Positions 39,095-45,485 of a DNA stretch of 45,485 bases are shown in pieces. Positions within the stretch are counted from its first letter, which is position 1. Each line of letters opens with the position of its first letter. The notes below the pieces were generated by a model that did not search any database, was not told the DNA's origin, and saw nothing but the letters and a program-made list of their open reading frames with translations. This DNA is from Myxococcales bacterium (GTDB lineage: Bacteria; Myxococcota_A; UBA9042), in the NCBI GenBank assembly GCA_009692465.1, contig SHZD01000019.1:1-45485 (forward strand), read 5' to 3'. A program made the translations under genes and the position numbers.

Positions 39095-40030
39095 ATGCAC
39101 GCGCGTATCAAAATCTTTGCCGGCACCAGCCACCCTGAGCTCGCGGAAGCGATATGCGGTCACCTCGATCTGCCTCTATCCAGGTCGGAGTGTATCAAGT
39201 TTTCTAATGAAAACCTGATGGTGCGGATTCTGGAAAATGTTCGCGAATGCGACGTGTACTACATTCAGACCGCGGCGCCACCGGCCAATGAAGCGATTTT
39301 GGAAACACTTATCGCCATCGACGCGCTCAAAAGTGCGTCGGCGGCGCGGGTGACCGCGGTGTTGCCGTACTTCCCGTACTCGCGTTCAGACAAGAAAGAC
39401 CAGCCGCGTATCTCGATCACGGCCCGCCTGATGGCCGATTTGTTGCAGACTGCCGGTGCCGACCGTGTCCTGACTATGGACCTGCACTCGCCACAAATTC
39501 AAGGGTTTTTCCGAATTCCTGTCGACCAGCTCATGGGCGCTCCCGTGCTGTGCGACCACATGAAGACGTGGGAGTTGCAAGACAGCGTCTTGGTGGCCGG
39601 CGATGTCGGAGAAGCCAAAGATATCGGGCGGTTTGCCAATATTTTGCATCTTCCAGTGGCAGTGGTCGATAAGCGCCGCTACGGCAATGACGACCGCGCG
39701 GTCGCGACGAACCTCATCGGTGAAGTAGCAGGCAAGCACGCGATCATCACCGATGACGAGATTGCGACCGGCGGCACCATCATCGAGGCCGCCAATTTTC
39801 TGATTGCCCGCGGCGCGCTGTCGGTACGGGTGTGTGCTACTCATGGCGTTCTGTCGGGACCAGCTATCGAGCGCATCAACAAGTCGAAGATTGACAAGGT
39901 AATTATCACGGACACCATTCCGATGCGCGACAAGAAATCCGATCGCGTCCACGTCCTGTCGGTGGCGCCGTTGTTCGGCAAAGCGATTCGCCGCATCCAT
40001 GATGGCGATTCAGTGAGCGATTTGTTCTAG
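39095..40030 (+). CDS. prs: Ribose-phosphate pyrophosphokinase
   Basis: IKIFAGTSHPELAEAI, LPYFPYSRSDKKDQPRISITARL, DLHSPQIQGFF, IITDDEIATGGTIIEA. Confidence 0.93.
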   Translation: MHARIKIFAGTSHPELAEAICGHLDLPLSRSECIKFSNENLMVRILENVRECDVYYIQTAAPPANEAILETLIAIDALKSASAARVTAVLPYFPYSRSDKKDQPRISITARLMADLLQTAGADRVLTMDLHSPQIQGFFRIPVDQLMGAPVLCDHMKTWELQDSVLVAGDVGEAKDIGRFANILHLPVAVVDKRRYGNDDRAVATNLIGEVAGKHAIITDDEIATGGTIIEAANFLIARGALSVRVCATHGVLSGPAIERINKSKIDKVIITDTIPMRDKKSDRVHVLSVAPLFGKAIRRIHDGDSVSDLF

Positions 40031-40235
40031 ATCTTGTGCAAATCTGAGCTGTTCCGGCTGCCTGTCCGGTCTGTGCCAAAACTGACATGCAGGCCATGGC
40101 CGGCCTCGGTTACCGGATTTCCTCATTGGGAACTAAGTTGCGTCAACTGGCATTGTCGGGCTATGGGTCGCCTACAAGTTCCGAGCGTCGTAGCACGCTG
40201 GCTTGACCGCTAACGATCCGAGCCGTAGGTTGTCC

Positions 40236-41336
40236 ATGATGGCGACGCGCGTCCGGTTTTGGGTTCAGTGGCTAACGGCGGCAGTGCTGGGGGTTCTCGC
40301 TGCCCTATTGGTGTTGGGCAGTCTGGCTCATCTGGTGCGGTTGGATTTGAACCACACCGCCGCAAGAGTTCGACCGCAGCCTCACTCAGCCCGCACGGCC
40401 AATCCGCAGCGCGCCGCCAAACTTGCATTGATCCCAATGCCGTCCGCGCCGCCAAAGGACCAGCCGATCGTCAAGCCGACCGACGACCGCGATTCTGGCC
40501 AAATTGTGCAGACTGCTCGGCCGGACCGCGAACAACGGCCGACCAAGGCCAAGTATCTTAGTCGCTACGACATGACCGTTGCCCGCGAAACCAAAGCGCG
40601 CGATGTGGCCAAGGCCAACCGCGATCTGGGTCGGGTCCGCGTCGACGAGCCTTCGGAGGTGCAGAGCCTGCGTTCGAAAAGCAAAGAGGCATCTGCCGTT
40701 CAAGCAAAACGGCAACGCAAGGTGGTTGATGGCGAGCCAAGCACGCAGCCGATCCCCAAAGCAGGCGCGGGCGAGTTGGTGGAAAGTCCTAGTGAAAACA
40801 AGCCAATAGCTCAGGCTGGTGGTTCCGTTGTCGTCAGGGGCAGCGAAACGGGTCTGTTGTTGCCAGCGACGTCGGCTAACAACGTGTTGCGCAACTTGCA
40901 AGCGTTGTCGGGCAACGCCGGCCACAGCGACTATTTGCCTGAAGTTGACGATGAAGGTGAAACAAACCTGTTGAATACGCGAAAGTTTCGCTACTGGGAC
41001 TTTTTTGAGCGGATTCGCGAACGCGTCGGTCAGGAGTGGGAGCCGGGCCGAGTCTGGAGGAGTCGTGACCCCACTGGCCAACGCTTTGGCGTCAAGAGTC
41101 GCCTGACGATTGTGCACGTCCGCCTCGATACCGAAGGCAGCCTCAAGGTGCTTCAAGTATCGAAAGAATGTGGTCTCGATTTCCTTGACGACGAGGCTCG
41201 GCGCGCCTTTGCTGCCGCTGGCCCGTTTCCGAACCCACCGGTCGGCCTGAAGAATGAGCACGGTGAAATTGAGTTTCGCTTCGGATTCATGTTTGAAATT
41301 ACATCGCAACGCTTTCGCTTGCGCGGTTGGCAATAG
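40236..41336 (+). CDS. TonB-like C-terminal domain protein
   Basis: N-terminal TM, proline/charge-rich linker, C-terminal TonB-like domain with FPNPP. Confidence 0.75.
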   Translation: MMATRVRFWVQWLTAAVLGVLAALLVLGSLAHLVRLDLNHTAARVRPQPHSARTANPQRAAKLALIPMPSAPPKDQPIVKPTDDRDSGQIVQTARPDREQRPTKAKYLSRYDMTVARETKARDVAKANRDLGRVRVDEPSEVQSLRSKSKEASAVQAKRQRKVVDGEPSTQPIPKAGAGELVESPSENKPIAQAGGSVVVRGSETGLLLPATSANNVLRNLQALSGNAGHSDYLPEVDDEGETNLLNTRKFRYWDFFERIRERVGQEWEPGRVWRSRDPTGQRFGVKSRLTIVHVRLDTEGSLKVLQVSKECGLDFLDDEARRAFAAAGPFPNPPVGLKNEHGEIEFRFGFMFEITSQRFRLRGWQ

Positions 41337-42531
41337 GCGTCCTCGGCGGCTGCTCGCGGCGGTGTTGGCAGCGCTCGCCGCTCTAGTGTTAATGCTGGCA
41401 AGCGCAGTCGCTCAAGCGCAGTCCCACCCTGATTTGATTGTCAATTTGCATGATGTCGACGATGACCGCCGCGAGCCGCTGACCAAGGCTGCGCACGAAG
41501 CGGCACGTGCTGTGCAGGCCTACCTGCAGGTGCCCAGGCCAGCAACAGTGACTATCGACTTTGTTGGCGGCGACGATGCGTTCGCGCAAGTGATGGCCCA
41601 ACATCAGGTTACCGGCTGGGATGAACGCTGGCTGGCCGGCTTGGCGATGCTGGATCAAAACCGGGTGATTGTTGCCGTCAACGGCACTCACGCGCTAACT
41701 ACCCGCGACACGTTGGAGCACGAACTGGTCCATGTCCTGATGCACGGGTCGATTGGCCGCCAGCGGCAGCCGCGCTGGTATCAGGAGGGCGCGGCGATGT
41801 TGTTGGCGGGCGAAGCGACCTGGGAGCGCATGAAGGCAATGGCCGGCGCGGCGCCTCTGGGTCAACTCGATAGCTTGAACGATCTCGATGACGGCTTGCT
41901 CGGCAGTGCGGTGGAAAAGGAGCGAGCGTACGCCACGGCGGGCGCTTTCCTGCAATTCGCTACTCGGCGTACCGGAGTCGGTCGTCTGGCAGTTGCTGAG
42001 GTTCAGCTCCACATGGCTGCAGGCATGGCCTTTGAACGCGCATTCACGTTGACTTTTGGTCGCACGCCTGACGGTCTGTATCGCATTTTTGCCGAACACA
42101 TGCAGGCTACGGCGTCGGCATGGTCGCTGCTGCTGACCGATAGCGCCATGTGGTCGATTATTTCGTTGCTGTCCGCGATCGCGCTGGTTCACGCGTGGCG
42201 CAATCGCGCTAAATATGCCGATCTGCCACAGGAATCCAGCGGTCCGCCCGTCGATTTGGAGGAAGTCGCGGCTCTGAGTGAGGCGGCGGCCCAGCGTCCT
42301 TGGCGAAATCGAGATTTTTCTAGTGATCCTCTATTTCTAAACGGAGTCAGCACCCCACAAATTGTCCAGGATCCGGCCGACGCGGATCCCGAATTCAGCC
42401 CAGTGCAATCGCAAAACGACCAAGAGGATTCGCAGGCTGCGCAGGGCATCCAGCCGGCAAGTCACATCGACCAGCCTTCATCGCTGCCGGCAAACTTGCT
42501 CGTTGACGATAAGCGAAAACCAGACCTATAA
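41254..42531 (+). CDS. Putative HExxH zinc metallopeptidase with C-terminal TM
   Basis: LEHELVHVLMH (HExxH) and WYQEGAAMLLAGE; hydrophobic TM near SIISLLSAIALVHAW. The true start may be GTG 41362 because the annotated start overlaps the upstream gene. Confidence 0.75.
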   Translation: MSTVKLSFASDSCLKLHRNAFACAVGNRRPRRLLAAVLAALAALVLMLASAVAQAQSHPDLIVNLHDVDDDRREPLTKAAHEAARAVQAYLQVPRPATVTIDFVGGDDAFAQVMAQHQVTGWDERWLAGLAMLDQNRVIVAVNGTHALTTRDTLEHELVHVLMHGSIGRQRQPRWYQEGAAMLLAGEATWERMKAMAGAAPLGQLDSLNDLDDGLLGSAVEKERAYATAGAFLQFATRRTGVGRLAVAEVQLHMAAGMAFERAFTLTFGRTPDGLYRIFAEHMQATASAWSLLLTDSAMWSIISLLSAIALVHAWRNRAKYADLPQESSGPPVDLEEVAALSEAAAQRPWRNRDFSSDPLFLNGVSTPQIVQDPADADPEFSPVQSQNDQEDSQAAQGIQPASHIDQPSSLPANLLVDDKRKPDL

Positions 42532-42552
42532 CGCAACTCATCGCTGCCCAAC

Positions 42553-43551
42553 TTGAGCGTTGCTACGACCATGGCCTTGACCACCGCCCTGCGCCCTCAT
42601 CGAATTCGCCGCCTGCATTGGCAGACGCTGATTAAGGCTGTCGAATTTGCCCAGTTGTCGTTGGACGACCCTCAGGTGCTAGTGGCTGCCAGTCGCTTTT
42701 TTCGGCGCAAGGTGGCTAGCGGGCGCGATATCGAAAGCCTGCTCGTCGCTAGCGACAGCGAAGTCCACTTTATTCCGTGGGTGCTTTGGGACGCTGAGAT
42801 TGGCCGCAGTGGAGGCTTGGGCAAAGTGCTGGTGTCCAAGGCCCGCCACAAAGAAACCCGAGAGATCTTGCGAGCTCTAGTGGCTTGCCGGCCCGAAGTG
42901 TGGCGCATTGACGCCGTAGTGGGCGAACGGGCCAGCTTGCGCAGGTTGCGCGACGATGCTGTCGCCACCCTCGCGGATCCTATTTTGAGTTGCGGTGTCG
43001 CCGTTGGCGAGCTGTTGGTGGCAAGAATCGCTGACTTGGGCGACGTGCAGATTTTGGACGCGGTCCACGAAGCATTGCCGGGACGGCATGAACCAGCCAT
43101 GCGCCGAGCTGCCAAGCGCATCGCCAAATTGCCTGCTGAAGCGCAACTGCTGCACTTGCGGCGCGCTGCGTTCTTTTGCGTGACTTGCCCAGATCCCGTT
43201 GACAATCGCCGCACTCGCCTGCCACGGACGGTGGTCACTTCGTTGGTATTTTCCGTAGCTAACGTGGACTCATTGCTGGCTGGGCTGCAACGATGCGCTG
43301 TCGGCGGCCTTGTGCAGGCCATCAGTCCAGAGCATTACCGCTTCACTCAAGCGTCGACTGACCTCACGGGCTGTGAACTAGCGCTGCGGCGGGGCCGGTT
43401 GCGCGCCACCATCGCCGATGCTGCTCAGTGCGGCAAATTGCGCGCCTTTGTCGAAGAACAGTTTGCGAACGCCGTTGCCTACGCCGTTACGGTGCATGAA
43501 CGCAAGGCGCGTATCGTCAGCGCCGTTGCGTTAGGAACTGTGACAATTTAA
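42553..43551 (+). CDS. Hypothetical protein, unknown function
   Basis: 332-aa ORF with TTG start; C-terminal codons lie inside repeat copy 4. Confidence 0.65.
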   Translation: MSVATTMALTTALRPHRIRRLHWQTLIKAVEFAQLSLDDPQVLVAASRFFRRKVASGRDIESLLVASDSEVHFIPWVLWDAEIGRSGGLGKVLVSKARHKETREILRALVACRPEVWRIDAVVGERASLRRLRDDAVATLADPILSCGVAVGELLVARIADLGDVQILDAVHEALPGRHEPAMRRAAKRIAKLPAEAQLLHLRRAAFFCVTCPDPVDNRRTRLPRTVVTSLVFSVANVDSLLAGLQRCAVGGLVQAISPEHYRFTQASTDLTGCELALRRGRLRATIADAAQCGKLRAFVEEQFANAVAYAVTVHERKARIVSAVALGTVTI

Positions 43552-43673
43552 GTCGATCGATTTGATTCTTGCCGGAGCGGCGTGTCGACTTGCAAAGTCG
43601 CGAGCTTGCGACCCACCTAGCAAGCAAATGGAACCCTGTGACAGAACAACTTGTTCTGTCACAGTTCCTTAGG
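43530..43673 (-). repeat. Copy 4 of dispersed structured repeat (AAGTC-loop element)
   Basis: Inverted AGGAACTGTGACA ends; perfect 12-bp hairpin CTGTGACAGAAC-AACTT-GTTCTGTCACAG at 43636-43664; core homologous to the other copies. Confidence 0.93.
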
Positions 43674-43922
43674 CTAGCCGTCCAAAGTCTCAAAGGCTTT
43701 GCAGAAACGCGGCACGCCGTCAGCGCTAACCGCTTCAAACGTGGGGCTTTGCAGATGGTCGTTGGGCCAGCGCATCAAGCATCCACCGTCGGCTAAACCA
43801 TTTGCGCACGCCGAACAGCGAAACTGCAACCGCCACTTTTCAGCTTCAATCGCAAACACCGCATTGACCGCGGCGACCGGCGCTCCGCGGGTCAGATTGG
43901 GCTGAAATAGCATTCGTTTCAT
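43674..43922 (-). CDS. Small (82 aa) Cys-containing protein, unknown
   Basis: MKRMLFQPNLTRG...FRCSACANGLADGGC...; ATG overlaps the upstream stop (ATGA), stop abuts repeat copy 4. Confidence 0.6.
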   Translation of the reverse strand: MKRMLFQPNLTRGAPVAAVNAVFAIEAEKWRLQFRCSACANGLADGGCLMRWPNDHLQSPTFEAVSADGVPRFCKAFETLDG

Positions 43923-44680
43923 GGTGTTGACCTGGTCTTGGCCACGTGGTGTTTGACTGCTTCGACGGCCGTCGTTTCCCACTCCGTTCGCGCCCGCGCT
44001 GCGGCCTTTTCGATGTAGCTGACGCTTTGGGCGGGGGCTGCCAACCCCCGTAGGAGATCGGCGCTGACGGTTGCGTTGGTTCCGAGCGCCGCCGCCCCAA
44101 TGGCCCAGTCGCGATGCTGAGCCGCCAATGCCACGGCGAAACTAGCAGCTATCGTTCCGTGTGGGGCATGCGCTGCAGCAGCGCCAAGCAAGCGCACAGC
44201 CACGGCCGCCTGATCCGCCGAAATACACGCTGCAGCAATCATGCTGCGCCAAGCTGGCGCTGGGGCAAACCCCTCGTCAATGATCTCGAGACTGGCGACC
44301 TTGGTGCGAACATGACGGTCTAAGAAACGCTCAATCGCAACGGGCTCGGCTTTTTTTCGATCCGGACCGAAAAATAAGGGTGCCGCTTGGGCCATCAGTG
44401 CCGCGTATACGGCTTCGCTCTCGCGGCAAACACTGGCAAACTTGCGCTTTTTGAAGGCTTTGGCCAATGGCACCATGAGGTTATGGACCGCGTTCACTTC
44501 GGGTGCCGCTTGCGCGCTGGGTGAAATAATGACCGCTAGCGGCTGCGAATAGGGCACCACACGCTGTGTTTGAGAGAGCGCGTGCGCGGGGCCGAAGACG
44601 CCAATCGCGAGCGAAAACGCAAGTAAAGCTCTAAAAGTACGCCTAGTTTTGGGCCCCACTTGAAAACTAGTTCTAACCAC
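43919..44680 (-). CDS. Putative exported protein, unknown function
   Basis: GTG 44680 start gives a signal-like RTFRALLAFSLAIGVFGPAHA; the ORF-track extension to 45004 overlaps the ABC ATPase and is rejected. Confidence 0.65.
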   Translation of the reverse strand: MVRTSFQVGPKTRRTFRALLAFSLAIGVFGPAHALSQTQRVVPYSQPLAVIISPSAQAAPEVNAVHNLMVPLAKAFKKRKFASVCRESEAVYAALMAQAAPLFFGPDRKKAEPVAIERFLDRHVRTKVASLEIIDEGFAPAPAWRSMIAAACISADQAAVAVRLLGAAAAHAPHGTIAASFAVALAAQHRDWAIGAAALGTNATVSADLLRGLAAPAQSVSYIEKAAARARTEWETTAVEAVKHHVAKTRSTP

Positions 44681-44843
44681 CGAGCCCTCCGTTCGCCGTC
44701 GCCTGTGCGGCCTTGACACCCACCAGTGCCATCCTAACCTTCGCGCGCTTGCGTCAACAGGGGCACGGGCCAAAGCCGCGACAAGCAGACCCCCGCATCC
44801 GATTCGGACCCCGCCGCTGACATAGTGGCAAATGAGGAAGTCA

Positions 44844-45485
44844 ATGGCAGACGGCACAGTAGTGTGCGTGCGCAACCTCGTCAAAGAGTACGCGACGAAA
44901 ACGGCTCTGGGCGGTGTATCGTTTGATGTGCACTCCGGTGAGATCTTAGGTTTACTGGGACCAAACGGCGCCGGCAAGTCGACGACAATGAAAATTCTGA
45001 CCACGTATTTGGCAGCGACGTCTGGCGATGTCGCGGTTCAAGGGGTGGACGCGGCCGCCGAGCCAGTTAAAGTGCGAGCGATGTTGGGGTATTTGCCCGA
45101 GTCGACGCCGTTGTACACGGACATGGTCGTCTACGACTACCTGGCCTATGTGGGCGCCATGCGCGGCTTCAAAGGCGCAGAATTGAAAAAGCGCGTCGCC
45201 GATGTGATCCGTATGGTTGGCCTCATCGAGTACACGGGTTTTCAGATCGCCATGCTGTCCAAGGGCTATCGCCAGCGCGTCGGTCTGGCCCAAGCGATGA
45301 TTCACAATCCCAAAGTGCTGATTCTCGACGAGCCAACTTCAGGTCTCGATCCGAACCAGATCATCGAAATTCGCAATCTGATTCGTGAGCTTGGCAAGTC
45401 ACACACCATCATCCTGTCGAGTCACAATCTGGCCGAAGTGCGGCAGATCTGCGACCGGGTAGTAATTATCCACCGTGGCATGGTC
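44844..45485 (+). CDS. ABC transporter ATP-binding protein (3' truncated by window end)
   Basis: Absent from the ORF track. Translation MADGTVVCVRNLVKEYATKTALGG...GLLGPNGAGKSTTMKIL...LSKGYRQRVGLAQAMIHNPKVLILDEPTSGLDP...; RBS GAGGAAG. Confidence 0.93.
   Translation, partial: MADGTVVCVRNLVKEYATKTALGGVSFDVHSGEILGLLGPNGAGKSTTMKILTTYLAATSGDVAVQGVDAAAEPVKVRAMLGYLPESTPLYTDMVVYDYLAYVGAMRGFKGAELKKRVADVIRMVGLIEYTGFQIAMLSKGYRQRVGLAQAMIHNPKVLILDEPTSGLDPNQIIEIRNLIRELGKSHTIILSSHNLAEVRQICDRVVIIHRGMV

Noticed and set aside
44681-45004. N-terminal extension of the minus-strand 43919 ORF
   Set aside because: Antisense to the clear ABC ATPase start, with no signal-like features until the GTG at 44680.
1-45485. 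Prophage, defence island or transposase
   Set aside because: No recognisable integrase, capsid, nuclease/helicase or transposase motifs; if the repeats are mobile they must be acted on in trans.

Overview
The window looks like a chromosomal segment of a Myxococcota/deltaproteobacterial-type genome. This placement is inferred from gene content only. It holds about 25 well-supported genes: plant-type FNR-like reductase; several TPR proteins including one 3361-aa giant; TMTC-like membrane protein; trypsin-like protease; an operon of RCK-TM-RCK, PEGA and unknown proteins; 2-isopropylmalate/homocitrate synthase-family enzyme; ferredoxin-type nitrite/sulfite reductase; cupin; argC and argB; IPMDH/HICDH-family dehydrogenase; a swivel-first aconitase-superfamily protein; amidohydrolase; argG; prs; TonB-like protein; HExxH peptidase; and a 3'-truncated ABC ATPase that is missing from the ORF track. 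No tRNA, rRNA, CRISPR, transposase or phage genes were recognised. The most interesting signal is non-coding. A dispersed, structured repeat of about 141-144 bp occurs in three full copies (10563-10706, 18347-18487, 43530-43673) and one partial copy (about 69-172). Each full copy has inverted CTAAGG-type ends, a conserved core, and a perfect 10-12 bp hairpin with an AAGTC/AAGTT loop. The stem sequence differs completely between copies but stays paired, and the distal end of each copy changes in step. Three short tandem arrays (3-90, 14094-14195, 34665-34825) share a T(T/A)AG(T/C)CA(T/G)T core with the loop region. A separate cluster of hairpins with four copies of CTAGGAGnnnGTCGGA lies at 32351-32559. 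In several cases the stop codon of the adjacent gene lies inside the repeat terminus.
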